NCBI RefSeq assembly: GCF_013359685.1
Contig: NZ_JABFMV010000002.1
Coordinates: forward strand, 124,001 to 188,000
Reading direction: 5' to 3'
From: Leifsonia sp. C5G2
GTDB lineage: Bacteria; Actinomycetota; Actinomycetes; Actinomycetales; Microbacteriaceae
DNA length: 64,000 bases
Below are positions 1-7,554 of the stretch, piece by piece. Position 1 is the first letter of the stretch. Every line of letters begins with the position of its first letter. The notes beneath the pieces were generated by a model, which was given only the letters and a program-made list of their open reading frames with translations, was not told the origin of the DNA and made no database searches. The position numbers and the translations under genes were made by a program.

Positions 1-1
1 G

Positions 2-208
2 ATCCCGGAGCTGCGGGAGATGTTCCCGGACGTCGAGCGCCTCGAGGTGTTCGGAGAGCACGCCAAGGTGGTCGTCTCGGAGCCGCTGAACGACACCCCC
101 GGAGCGTTCATCACGGTTCCCGAGTCGACGGTCGCGGTACTCGACGAGAGCGGGTACCACCACGAACCGTTCCTCGCGGACGCGGAGGCCGTGCTCACGC
201 CGGCCTGA
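2..208 (+). CDS. C-terminal part of an unrecognised protein, cut by the left edge
   Basis: The frame is open from the first base and ends with TGA at 206-208, leaving about 68 residues that begin IPELREMFPDVERLEVF. A start at the ATG at 20 is possible, but the frame continues to the edge, so this is more likely the tail of a longer gene. I do not recognise the family. The tail is acidic, ends AEAVLTPA and has no cysteine or membrane segment. It converges on the FBP-domain gene across a palindromic repeat. The function cannot be assigned from what is here. Confidence 0.5.
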   Translation: MPELREMFPDVERLEVFGEHAKVVVSEPLNDTPGAFITVPESTVAVLDESGYHHEPFLADAEAVLTPA

Positions 209-220
209 CCGCCCGCGCCC

Positions 221-281
221 GTCGAGTGGCGACATCATGTCGCGACTCGCGTCGAGTGGCGACATGATGTCGCCACTCGAC
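221..281. repeat. Two tandem 30-bp palindromic units between convergent genes
   Basis: Positions 251-281 are a perfect inverted repeat with 15-bp arms (GTCGAGTGGCGACAT and its complement) around a single G at 266. Positions 221-250 repeat the same word with C at the centre and a decayed right arm. The two units abut with a 30-bp period. They lie between the stop of the truncated gene at 208 and the stop of the minus-strand FBP gene at 295. They could end transcription from both sides, but no T-run follows. Confidence 0.7.
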
Positions 282-294
282 GGAGCCGCACGCG

Positions 295-783
295 TCAGTC
301 GCCCTCGGCGATCCGGCGCACGAACGTGGTGACGTGCTCGCGCAGTGCGTCGATCCGCTGCTGCCGCGCGGCCTCAACGTCGAACCCGACGTAGGCGGTC
401 GGCGGGCGCTTGCGCACGTTGGCCGAGCACTGGAACTCGGCGCACACCAGCGTCCCGAGCGTGTTGCCGTTGCGGCCGGCCGCCCCGCCGCGCTTGGCGA
501 TGAAGAAGACCACCTCGTTGGGAAGGTGCACGTCCTCGCACCAGGAGCACTGCGGCCGCGAGCGCGCGCGCCCGTCCGCCTGGCGCAGGAGCACGCCGAC
601 GGGGGCGCCGTCGATCTCGGCGACGACGTAGCCGACCGTCGGCAGCTTGCGGTCGCGCCAGCCGAGGAAATCGATGTCCGACCAGCGCACTTGGGCGAGG
701 TCGGGGAGGGAGAGCTCCTTGCGTTCGCGCTGCGACGCGTTGACGAAGGAGGAACGGATCTGCTGGTCCGTGAGGGGAAGCAT
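295..783 (-). CDS. FBP-domain (FusB-like C-terminal zinc finger) protein
   Basis: This 162-residue protein matches the actinobacterial FBP-domain family, which carries the treble-clef zinc finger of EF-G-binding proteins such as FusB. Four cysteines in two pairs, CSWC near residue 80 and CAEFQC near residue 115, can hold the zinc. The region between them (VHLPNEVVFFIAKRGGAAGRNG, with a basic glycine-rich turn) is typical of the family. By homology it may bind elongation factor G or the ribosome and help recycling; resistance to fusidic acid should not be assumed, because actinobacterial members are uncharacterised. Start ATG at 783. The gene stands alone and converges on the truncated gene to its left. 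Confidence 0.8.
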   Translation of the reverse strand: MLPLTDQQIRSSFVNASQRERKELSLPDLAQVRWSDIDFLGWRDRKLPTVGYVVAEIDGAPVGVLLRQADGRARSRPQCSWCEDVHLPNEVVFFIAKRGGAAGRNGNTLGTLVCAEFQCSANVRKRPPTAYVGFDVEAARQQRIDALREHVTTFVRRIAEGD

Positions 784-1088
784 GGAGGAACGCCTGTCTG
801 TCGTGATTCTTAGGGTGCCGGACGTCGCACACGGGTCGCAGAAGGACCCGGGACTCCGGGAGGAACCGTCGAGGCCGGAAGGCGCGCGACGGCGATCGCA
901 CCCGCTCTCGCGGGGATCGGTGACGAGGGGCAGCGCTATCTCGCGCCGGCGCAGAGCGCGCCGACGACCTCCAGACGCCCGGCGGCCACGAGGGCGGCGG
1001 TGGGCTGCGAGACGAGCGGGTTCACCCCTCCAGTGTACGTGCTCGCCGCCGGCCGTCGGGCTCGCGCCCGGCGGTGGACTAGGGTCGA
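784..1088. other. 305-bp intergenic region between divergent genes, with a possible 29-codon ORF
   Basis: This stretch separates the FBP gene (-) from the phytochrome gene (+). It should hold both promoters, but no clear -10/-35 pair stands out. On the minus strand a GTG at 1025 just after GGAGGG opens a 29-residue frame (starting MNPLVSQPTAALV) that ends at 936. Its spacing from the Shine-Dalgarno is too short for a confident call, and I recognise no family. Otherwise I see nothing but GC-rich sequence. Confidence 0.3.
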
Positions 1089-3011
1089 GTGGTGAATGGT
1101 GGAACCGTGTCCGATGAATCGGAACGACGCAGGCTCGAGGAATGCGTCAAGGAGCCGATCCGGACACCGGGCCGCATCCAGTCCTTCGGGACGCTGCTCG
1201 TCGTCGACGTCGCGACGTACGAGATCGTCACGGCGAGCGACGACGCCTCCCGCTGGCTCGGCCGCTCGGTGTCCGAGCTGGGCAGTCCGACGCTCGAGTG
1301 GAGCGTCACCGCCGAGACCCACGGCGACCCGATCCGGATCGACCTCCAGGGCAAGGCCTACGACGCGGTGACGCATCCGCTCGCCGACCGCGTCGTCATC
1401 GAGCTCGAACCGACCGACGGCACCCCCGACCTGCCGTCCGCCTCCGTGGTGGGCGCCATCCGCACTCTCGGGCTCGTGGCGAGCGCCGAGGAGCTGCGCC
1501 AGGCGGCCGCCGAGGAGGTCAAGCGCATCAGCGGCTTCGACCGCGTGATGGTGTACCGCTTCTTCGAGGACGGGCACGGCGAGGTGGCGGGCGAGGCCTC
1601 CGAGCCCGACATGGAGTCGTACCGCGGGCTGCGTTTCCCGGCCTCCGACATCCCGCAGCAGGCCCGGTCGCTGTACCTCACCAAGCTCTCGCGGCAGATC
1701 GTGAGCACGGTCGACGAAGGGACGCCGCTGTCGTCGGTCGACGCCGACGCCCCCGCGCTCGACCTGAGCAGCGCCGAGCTGCGCGCCGTGTCGCCGCACC
1801 ACCTGCAGTTCATGCGCAACATGGGGCAGGCATCCACCGTCTCGTTCTCGCTCATCCACGACGACCGCCTGGTCGGGATGATCACCTGCGCGCACCGCAC
1901 GGAGCGGCGGATGCCGATCCTGCTCCGCCGGGCGCTGGAGGTTCTCGCCACCCAGCTCACGCTGCAGCTGGCCGCGCTCGAGTCGATCGCGCAACTGCGC
2001 CACGACCTGACAATCCGGGAACAGCGGGCCGCCGTGCTGGCGGCCGTCCCGTCGTCCGACGACGCGCTGCTCGCGCTCGTCGACGGAGGCGAGGAACTGT
2101 GCCGGCTGGTGGGTGCGGACGGCGCCGTCCTCGCCCTGGACGGTCTGAGCCGCAGCGTCGGCGACGTCCCGACCGCCGAGCGGGATCTGCTCCTGGCGGC
2201 AGCGGGCACCGAACCGTTCCAGTCGTCGGAGCTGGAACGGACGCATCCCGCGCTCGCGACGCTCATGCCGGGATTCGCCGGGCTGCTGGTGGTGCCGGTC
2301 GGGTCGCACGGCGTCCTGCTGTTCTTCCGGCGCGAGGTCACACAGGTCATCCGCTGGCTCGGCGACCAGACCGCCGCCAACCGCGACACCGCGCTGTCGC
2401 CGCGCAACTCCTTCTCCGAGTGGCGGCAGAGCGTCGAGGGGTCGTCGCTGCCCTGGGGCGGGACCGCGGAGGAGGCTCGTGAGCTCGGACGGGAGCTGGC
2501 GCGGGCTCTGGACCGCCGTCACGAGGCGCGCCTCGCCCAGCTCGCCCTGGTCGATCACCTCACCGGGCTGCACAACCGCCGCTCGCTGGAGCGCCGGCTC
2601 GAGTCCGTGCTGCAGTCGGGCGAGGGCGGTGTGCTGCTGTTCCTCGACCTGGACGGTTTCAAGGCGACCAACGACCGGCACGGGCACGAGACCGGAGACA
2701 CGGTGCTGCGTGTGATCGCCGACCGTCTGACCGAGGGCAGCCGGGCGACCGATGTGGCTTCGCGTCTCGCGGGCGACGAGTTCGTCGTGCTGAGTCCCGC
2801 GACGTCGGCGGAGGATGGCGAGCGCTTCGCCGCGCGGCTGGTCCGCGAGATCGCGGCGCCGATCCGCACGGCCCGCGGGCCGATGACGGTGACGGCCTCC
2901 TGCGGCGTGATCGTGATCGACCCGGCGGCGACCGGCAAGCAGTTGCTCGACGCGGCCGACGCCGCGATGTACCGCGCGAAGAACGCCGGCCGCAACCGCG
3001 TCTCGCTCTAG
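1089..3011 (+). CDS. Bacteriophytochrome diguanylate cyclase (PAS-GAF-PHY-GGDEF)
   Basis: This 640-residue photosensor joins a complete phytochrome module to a cyclic-di-GMP synthase. Cys19, in EECVKEPIRTPGRIQSFG, sits where bacteriophytochromes attach biliverdin. The PAS domain spans about 20-120 and GAF about 135-300, with the chromophore-pocket motif PASDIP near 184. PHY spans about 310-460, with SPRNSFSEW near 436. GGDEF occupies 475-640; its signature reads AGDEF near 560, an accepted active variant, and its start LVDHLTGLHNRRSLERR is canonical. There is no EAL or histidine kinase domain. Red/far-red light would therefore set c-di-GMP production directly. No heme oxygenase gene is in the window, so biliverdin must come from elsewhere. 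GTG starts at 1089, 1092 and 1107 are all possible. Confidence 0.93.
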   Translation: MVNGGTVSDESERRRLEECVKEPIRTPGRIQSFGTLLVVDVATYEIVTASDDASRWLGRSVSELGSPTLEWSVTAETHGDPIRIDLQGKAYDAVTHPLADRVVIELEPTDGTPDLPSASVVGAIRTLGLVASAEELRQAAAEEVKRISGFDRVMVYRFFEDGHGEVAGEASEPDMESYRGLRFPASDIPQQARSLYLTKLSRQIVSTVDEGTPLSSVDADAPALDLSSAELRAVSPHHLQFMRNMGQASTVSFSLIHDDRLVGMITCAHRTERRMPILLRRALEVLATQLTLQLAALESIAQLRHDLTIREQRAAVLAAVPSSDDALLALVDGGEELCRLVGADGAVLALDGLSRSVGDVPTAERDLLLAAAGTEPFQSSELERTHPALATLMPGFAGLLVVPVGSHGVLLFFRREVTQVIRWLGDQTAANRDTALSPRNSFSEWRQSVEGSSLPWGGTAEEARELGRELARALDRRHEARLAQLALVDHLTGLHNRRSLERRLESVLQSGEGGVLLFLDLDGFKATNDRHGHETGDTVLRVIADRLTEGSRATDVASRLAGDEFVVLSPATSAEDGERFAARLVREIAAPIRTARGPMTVTASCGVIVIDPAATGKQLLDAADAAMYRAKNAGRNRVSL

Positions 3012-3029
3012 CTCTCGCGCCCTCCCTCC

Positions 3030-3097
3030 GCGACTGCGGCCTCCCGGGACATCCGCGGGTGCGCGACCGGCCGCAAGCGTCACGGGAGGCCGCAGTC
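3030..3097. terminator. Long inverted repeat after the phytochrome gene
   Basis: GCGACTGCGGCCTCCCG at 3030-3046 is perfectly repeated in inverse at 3081-3097, giving 17-bp arms and a 34-nt loop. It begins 18 bp after the phytochrome stop. No T-run follows, so it is either a terminator of the GC-rich actinobacterial type or a dispersed palindromic repeat. Confidence 0.6.
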
Positions 3098-3170
3098 GCC
3101 TGAGTGTCGATTCCGGCGGGTTCCGTTCGACGTCTGGTCAGGAGATGATCCACGACAGGAGGAGGAACCG

Positions 3171-3533
3171 ATGAGCGGATACGTGATCCTGATCCAGGGC
3201 GACGAGCAGCGGTGGCAGCAGCTGAGCGCGGAGGAGCGCGCGGAGATCGACGCGGCCCACCGCGAGTTCTCCCGGCGTGCCGGGGATGCCATCCAGGCGT
3301 CGGGTGAGCTGCAGGGGACCGAGACGGCCGTGACGCTGCGCCGCGGGCCGGATGGCGAGCCGCGCGCGGTCGACGGCCCGTTCACCGAGGCGAAGGAGGT
3401 CGTCGGCGGCTTCTACGTCATCGACGTGCCGACCAGGGCGGAGGCCGTGGAGCTCGCGTCGCTCCTGGCGGAGGCGCGGCACGACCACAGCGGGGTCCAG
3501 GTGCAGCCGCTGGTCGACCACAGCGCGAGCTGA
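3171..3533 (+). CDS. YCII/DGPF-domain protein
   Basis: A 120-residue protein of the YCII-related (DGPF) family, a ferredoxin-like fold with no settled enzymatic role. The family signature VDGPFTEAKEVVGGFYVID lies at about 66-84. A clean Shine-Dalgarno (AGGAGGAACCG) precedes ATG 3171. In many actinobacteria and proteobacteria these proteins are encoded beside an ECF sigma factor, and that is the case here (next gene, 188 bp downstream, same strand). That supports a shared regulatory role, although no mechanism can be read from the sequence. Confidence 0.88.
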   Translation: MSGYVILIQGDEQRWQQLSAEERAEIDAAHREFSRRAGDAIQASGELQGTETAVTLRRGPDGEPRAVDGPFTEAKEVVGGFYVIDVPTRAEAVELASLLAEARHDHSGVQVQPLVDHSAS

Positions 3534-3538
3534 GGCTT

Positions 3539-3620
3539 CCCGGGATGCCGACCCCTCCGCGTCGGGTTGAGACGTCTTCGCTAGAGGAATTCGTTTCCGC
3601 GTCGGTCCGGCATCCCCGGG
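3539..3620. repeat. Imperfect long inverted repeat downstream of the DGPF gene
   Basis: CCCGGGATGCCGACC at 3539-3553 is matched by the inverse of GGTCCGGCATCCCCGGG at 3604-3620 with two single-base differences in length. The intervening 50 nt show no further pattern. It starts 6 bp after the DGPF stop codon and may terminate that transcript. Confidence 0.35.
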
Positions 3621-3649
3621 TGGAACCAACGCTATCCGGCGGAGGGCGG

Positions 3650-3690
3650 TGTCCTCCATTCTGAGGACAGAAACCGTCAAGAGTTGACGG
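3650..3690. promoter_or_regulatory. Two adjacent inverted repeats upstream of the ECF sigma gene
   Basis: TGTCCTC (3650-3656) is inverted at 3663-3669 with a 6-nt spacer. Four bases further on, CCGTCAA (3674-3680) is inverted at 3684-3690 with a 3-nt spacer. The second arm contains TTGACGG, and TAGGAT lies at 3710-3715, 7 nt before the ATG at 3722. That would make a promoter with an unusually long (20 nt) spacer and a nearly leaderless message. The paired repeats look like operators for a dimeric regulator. Confidence 0.4.
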
Positions 3691-3721
3691 GCTTCTCGTG
3701 GGCGGTCACTAGGATCGCCGC

Positions 3722-4660
3722 ATGGCGGTCATCGGTGAGGGCGAACTCGCGGGGATCCGTCGGGGCCTGGTCGTGTTCTGCTACCAGCTGCTCGGGTCGC
3801 CGTTCGACGCCGAGGACGCGGCCCAGGATGCGCTGGAGCGGATCTGGCGCGCCCGCGACGCGTTCGACCCGGCGCGCGGGGGCTTCGCCGGCTGGGCCTA
3901 CGGCATCGCCAGGAACGTCTGCATCGACCGGTTGCGCCGGGTGCCGCGACGCCCGCTCCCGCGCGACCTGCGCGAGCCGGGACTGGAGGCCGGCGCGCCG
4001 CTCGTCCCGGCACTCGACGTGCCGTGGCTGCAGCCCGCGCCGTCCGGCTGGCTCGGCGGATCCGATCCGGAGGGTGCGGCGGAGCGAGCCGAGGAGGTGC
4101 GGTTCGCCGTCACGGCGATGCTGCAGTCGCTGTCGCCGGTGCAGCGCGGGGCGTTCGTGCTCCGCGAGCTGCTCGGCCTGTCCGCGGGGGAGACCGCCGC
4201 GGCGCTGTCGGTCTCCGTCGCCTCGGCGAACTCGGCGCTGCAGCGGGCGCGGGCCGCGATACGGGAGGGGACGCGGCGCTCGCATCCGCTCGCCGCCGAC
4301 GCGGTCGAACGGTACGCGCGGGCGATCGAGGGCGCGGATGTCGCGGCGCTTGCGGCTCTGGTGTCCGACGACGTCGTCTTCGAGATGCCGCCCGTGCCGC
4401 AGTGGTCGATCGGCCGCGAGCCGTACACGGCGTTCATGGCACACCTGTTCGACTGGCGCGGGCGCGACTGGACCACGAGGAGCGTCCAGGCGAACGGGCA
4501 GCACGGCCTGCTTCTCTACCGCGTCACCGAGGGCGCCCCCGAGCCGCATACGGTGCAGCTGTTCGACGGGGACGCCTCGGGAGGCATCGGTCACGTGCTG
4601 GTGTACCAGGATCCACGGCTCTTCCGGCTGTTCGAGGAGGTCGCGGCCGGGGTGCGATGA
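3722..4660 (+). CDS. ECF RNA polymerase sigma factor with C-terminal SnoaL-like domain
   Basis: This 312-residue protein directs RNA polymerase to a specific promoter set. Sigma region 2 lies at about 12-80 (FDAEDAAQDALERIWRARD, then GWAYGIARNVCIDRLRR). Region 4 lies at about 125-180 (LSPVQRGAFVLRELLGLS, then a helix-turn-helix). The last 120 residues (from about 190, AYTAFMAHLFDW region) form a SnoaL/NTF2-like domain, as in ECF groups that dispense with an anti-sigma factor and use this tail for control. No anti-sigma gene is adjacent, which fits. The DGPF gene upstream and the DHFR-like gene 67 bp downstream are the likely partners or targets. Confidence 0.88.
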   Translation: MAVIGEGELAGIRRGLVVFCYQLLGSPFDAEDAAQDALERIWRARDAFDPARGGFAGWAYGIARNVCIDRLRRVPRRPLPRDLREPGLEAGAPLVPALDVPWLQPAPSGWLGGSDPEGAAERAEEVRFAVTAMLQSLSPVQRGAFVLRELLGLSAGETAAALSVSVASANSALQRARAAIREGTRRSHPLAADAVERYARAIEGADVAALAALVSDDVVFEMPPVPQWSIGREPYTAFMAHLFDWRGRDWTTRSVQANGQHGLLLYRVTEGAPEPHTVQLFDGDASGGIGHVLVYQDPRLFRLFEEVAAGVR

Positions 4661-4727
4661 GTTCGGCGCTTCTCGTGCGTATCCACTTCCGAGGGCTCCA
4701 CGCGGGGCCCAGGAACGGAGCAAGGAC

Positions 4728-5282
4728 ATGGGACGACTGATCGTGGTGCAGTTCATCACTCTGGACGGCGTGGTCGCCGACCCGGACGGCAGCGACGGGA
4801 CGCCGTTCGGCGGCTGGGCGATGCGATTCGGTCCGGAGGGCGTGGCGGGCGACAAGTTCCGCCTCGGCGGCATCCTCGCCTCCGGCACGCTCCTGTTCGG
4901 CCGGCGCACCTGGGAGCACTTCGCGCGCCTGTGGCCGGCACGCGACGACGACTTCTCGCGCGCCATGAACCGGGCGAGCAAGGCGGTGGCGACCGGTCGT
5001 CCGCTACCCGAGGGGACCTGGTCGAACTCCGAGCGCGTCGACGGCTACCTGGTCGACTGGGTGCAGCGCACCGTCCCGTCGCGCGACGTGGTGGTGATCG
5101 GCAGCGGATCCGTGGCCGACGCGCTGGCGGCCGCCGGGCTCGTCGACGAGTACCGGCTGCTCACCTTCCCGGTCGCCGTCGGCGAGGGTAGGAGGCTGTT
5201 CCGGAGCGGAGAGACGCTCGCGCTGCGGTCGGCCGAGCGGGTCGGGCCGGCGGTGCTGGCGGTGTACGACGCGCGCGGCTGA
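4728..5282 (+). CDS. Dihydrofolate reductase-like (RibD C-terminal domain) protein
   Basis: A 184-residue member of the stand-alone RibD-C/DHFR-like family, NADPH-dependent reductases whose substrates are mostly unknown. The opening MGRLIVVQFITLDGVVADP and the later VVVIGSGSVADALAAAGLVDEYRLL (nucleotide-binding turn and last strand) are diagnostic. The gene has a purine-rich site ahead of ATG 4728 and follows the sigma factor on the same strand, so it may be co-transcribed. It is not the housekeeping FolA: it lacks the folate-pocket pattern and is longer. Confidence 0.85.
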   Translation: MGRLIVVQFITLDGVVADPDGSDGTPFGGWAMRFGPEGVAGDKFRLGGILASGTLLFGRRTWEHFARLWPARDDDFSRAMNRASKAVATGRPLPEGTWSNSERVDGYLVDWVQRTVPSRDVVVIGSGSVADALAAAGLVDEYRLLTFPVAVGEGRRLFRSGETLALRSAERVGPAVLAVYDARG

Positions 5283-5296
5283 CGACGAGGCTGCGG

Positions 5297-5539
5297 TCAG
5301 CCGTTGCGCGGGTCGCTCGGGCCGCCGCGCGTGCCCTTGTGCGGCTCCTCGACGATCCGCACGTCGTGCACGGTGACGCTGTCGGCGAGCAGCAGGTCGA
5401 GCGAGGTGAGGAAGAGGCGGCCGAGCTCGTCGTCGTCGACGTCCGGCCCCGGCAGGTCGACGCGGAATCCCTGGGCCTGCAGCCCGCCGCCGTTGGAGAA
5501 GGTCACTTCGGCGTCGAACACGGCGCGGTACTGGGTCAT
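5297..5539 (-). CDS. Small conserved actinobacterial protein
   Basis: An 80-residue protein (MTQYRAVFDAEVTF start) ending in EEPHKGTRGG. I recall the same short domain attached to the front of some actinobacterial cyclase-family (kynurenine formamidase-like) proteins, but no cyclase is fused or adjacent here. It has mixed beta/alpha character, with no membrane segment or signal. ATG 5539 is preferred; an upstream in-frame ATG at 5551 would add four residues. It is convergent with the DHFR-like gene. No function is assigned. Confidence 0.6.
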   Translation of the reverse strand: MTQYRAVFDAEVTFSNGGGLQAQGFRVDLPGPDVDDDELGRLFLTSLDLLLADSVTVHDVRIVEEPHKGTRGGPSDPRNG

Positions 5540-5601
5540 GTCGGCGAGCATACCGATGCCCGGGACAGGGGCCCCGGGCGTCGGTTCGTGGGTTCTTCCG
5601 G

Positions 5602-6366
5602 TCAATTGAACTTCCGGCGGTACTTGGCGATCGCGAACCCGTAGGCGACGAGCAGGATGCCCACCAGCCACGCCAGGGCCACCCAGATGTCGGTCCCGAC
5701 CGGCTGCTGCGCGAACAGCGCCCGCAGGGTGTCGACGATGGAGGTGACCGGCTGGTTCTCGGCGAACCACGCCACCGGCCCCGGCATCGAGTCGGTCGGC
5801 ACGAAGGCCGAGCTGATGAACGGCAGGAAGATCAGCGGGTAGCTGAACGCGCTCGCGCCGTCCACCGTCTTCGCCGAGAGCCCCGCCAGCACCGCGATCC
5901 AGGTCAGCGCGAGGGTAAACAGGACAAGGACGCCCGCGACGGCGAGCCAGGCGCCCACTGAGGCCCCGGTGCGGAACCCGAGGATCAGGGCGACCCCGAT
6001 CACGATCGCGACCGACACCACGTTGGCGACGAGCGAGGTGAGCACATGCGCCCACAGCACCGACGACCGCGCGATCGGCATGGACTGGAACCGCTCGAAG
6101 ATGCCGCCCTGCAGGTCCAGGAACAGCCGGTACGCCGTGTAGGCGATGCCGGAGGCGATGGTGATGAGCAGGATGCCGGGGAGCATGTAGTCGATGTACG
6201 ACTGGCCGCTCCCGGTGCGGATGGCGCCGCCGAGCACGTAGACGAACAGCAGCATGAGGGCGATCGGGGTGATCGCGGTCGTGATGATGGTGTCCGGGCT
6301 GCGGAGGATGTGACGGAGCGACCGGCCGGTGAGCACCCGGGTGTCGCTGAGGGCGTACGTGGTCAT
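5602..6366 (-). CDS. ABC-2 type transporter permease (drug export)
   Basis: A 254-residue membrane subunit of the DrrB/ABC-2 family, with six predicted helices. It starts TTYALSDTRVLTGRSLRHILRSP, the cytoplasmic lead typical of daunorubicin-type permeases, and ends in a short basic tail KYRRKFN. Its ATG (6366-6364) overlaps the ATPase stop by 4 bp, so the two subunits are translationally coupled. It should form a homodimeric export channel for a hydrophobic drug, antibiotic or lipid. The PadR regulator two genes upstream makes a drug efflux role likely. Confidence 0.92.
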   Translation of the reverse strand: MTTYALSDTRVLTGRSLRHILRSPDTIITTAITPIALMLLFVYVLGGAIRTGSGQSYIDYMLPGILLITIASGIAYTAYRLFLDLQGGIFERFQSMPIARSSVLWAHVLTSLVANVVSVAIVIGVALILGFRTGASVGAWLAVAGVLVLFTLALTWIAVLAGLSAKTVDGASAFSYPLIFLPFISSAFVPTDSMPGPVAWFAENQPVTSIVDTLRALFAQQPVGTDIWVALAWLVGILLVAYGFAIAKYRRKFN

Positions 6367-7184
6367 CGTGCGCTCCTTCCGGTGTCGGCGTCGGCTGCGG
6401 GCTCCGGTTGTTCGGGCCCGTCGTCGCCGACGAGGGCGAGGAAGACCTCCTCGAGGCTCGGCTGCTTCTCGACGTACTCGACGGTGGCCGCGGGGAGCAG
6501 CCGCTTGAGTTCGGCGAGGGTGCCGTTCTGGATGATGGTGCCCTTGTGCAGGATCGCGATGCGGTCGGCCAGCTGCTCGGCCTCATCCAGGTACTGCGTG
6601 GTGAGCAGCACCGTGGTGCCGCTGCTGGCGAGGTTCTTCACGGTGTCCCACACCTCGTTGCGGGCCTGCGGGTCGAGACCGGTGGTCGGCTCGTCGAGGA
6701 AGATGACCGGCGGATCGCCGACCAGGCTCATCGCGATGTCGAGCCGCCGGCGCATGCCGCCGGAGTAGGTGCCGGCCTTGCGGTCGGCGGCGTCGGTCAG
6801 CGAGAAGCGGGTGAGCAGGTCGTCCGCCACGGCCGCGGGGTTCTTCAGGTGACGCAGCCGCGCCACCAGCACGAGGTTCTCCTTGCCGGTGAGCACCTCG
6901 TCCACCGCCGCGAACTGGCCGGTGAGGCTGAGCGAGCCGCGCACCGCCGCCGGCTCGCTCGCGACCTCGTGGCCGAGGACGCTGGCGGTGCCGCCGTCGG
7001 CCTTCAGCAGGGTGGCCAGGATGCGGACCAGCGTCGTCTTGCCGGCCCCGTTCGAGCCGAGCAGGGCGAAGATCGTGCCGGGTGCGACGTCGAAGTCGAC
7101 GCCGCGGAGCACCGCCAGGTCTTTGAACGACTTGGTGACGCCCTGCACCCGGATCGCGGGCTCCAGGGTCGCTGCGGGGGTCAT
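6363..7184 (-). CDS. ABC transporter ATP-binding protein (DrrA type)
   Basis: A 273-residue ATPase. Walker A is GSNGAGKTT at 43-51, the signature YSGGMRRRLDIAMSL is near 140, and Walker B is VIFLDEPTTGLDP near 160. The switch position reads LTTQYLDEAEQL, with Gln where many families have His; this is normal for the DrrA branch. The C-terminal 60 residues include EKQPSLEEVFLALVG, the DrrA tail that contacts the permease. Its start overlaps the DUF1048 stop by 4 bp. The operon order is padR, DUF1048, ATPase, permease. Confidence 0.94.
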   Translation of the reverse strand: MTPAATLEPAIRVQGVTKSFKDLAVLRGVDFDVAPGTIFALLGSNGAGKTTLVRILATLLKADGGTASVLGHEVASEPAAVRGSLSLTGQFAAVDEVLTGKENLVLVARLRHLKNPAAVADDLLTRFSLTDAADRKAGTYSGGMRRRLDIAMSLVGDPPVIFLDEPTTGLDPQARNEVWDTVKNLASSGTTVLLTTQYLDEAEQLADRIAILHKGTIIQNGTLAELKRLLPAATVEYVEKQPSLEEVFLALVGDDGPEQPEPAADADTGRSAR

Positions 7185-7552
7185 GGCTTCTCCTCCTCCT
7201 TCTCCGCCTTCTCGACGGCCGCGGTCAGGCGCTCGCGCTCCTTGTCCACCCAGCGCTTGCCGCCGTAGGCGGCGGCGAACTCGTCCGCGAACCCGACCGG
7301 GTCGTCGCCGACGATGTCGCGGATGGGCGTTCCGTCGGCCGCCGCGCGCTCCCAGAGGTCGACGAAGTCGCCGAACATCGTGGTGAGCGTGTCGCCGTCG
7401 ACGATGCCGCCCTGGATCAGGAGGTACCGGTGGATGGCTTTCGCCGTGTCCCGGTACGGCTGGGGGAGCGCGTCGATGCGCGCGACCGCCTGCCGGTACT
7501 GCTTCTTCTGCTCGAGCGAGCCCGTGAGGGCCTCGATCCACTTCGCTGCCAT
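7181..7552 (-). CDS. DUF1048-family protein
   Basis: A 123-residue helical protein of the DUF1048 family (opening MAAKWIEALTGSLEQKKQYRQ), ending in a lysine/glutamate-rich coil EKAEKEEEKP. Family members are nearly always encoded between a PadR regulator and an ABC exporter, as here, but their role is unknown. They are soluble, without signal or membrane segment, and may be an accessory or partner of the regulator. Its ATG at 7552 lies 2 bp after the padR stop, and its stop overlaps the ATPase start. Confidence 0.85.
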   Translation of the reverse strand: MAAKWIEALTGSLEQKKQYRQAVARIDALPQPYRDTAKAIHRYLLIQGGIVDGDTLTTMFGDFVDLWERAAADGTPIRDIVGDDPVGFADEFAAAYGGKRWVDKERERLTAAVEKAEKEEEKP

Positions 7553-7554
7553 GA

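Noticed and set aside
221-281. CRISPR-like repeats
   Set aside because: Only two units with no spacer between them and no cas genes.
936-3083. 715-residue antisense frame over the phytochrome gene
   Set aside because: It mirrors a gene with clear PAS-GAF-PHY-GGDEF homology; its composition is Arg/Gly/Ala-rich shadow sequence without motifs.
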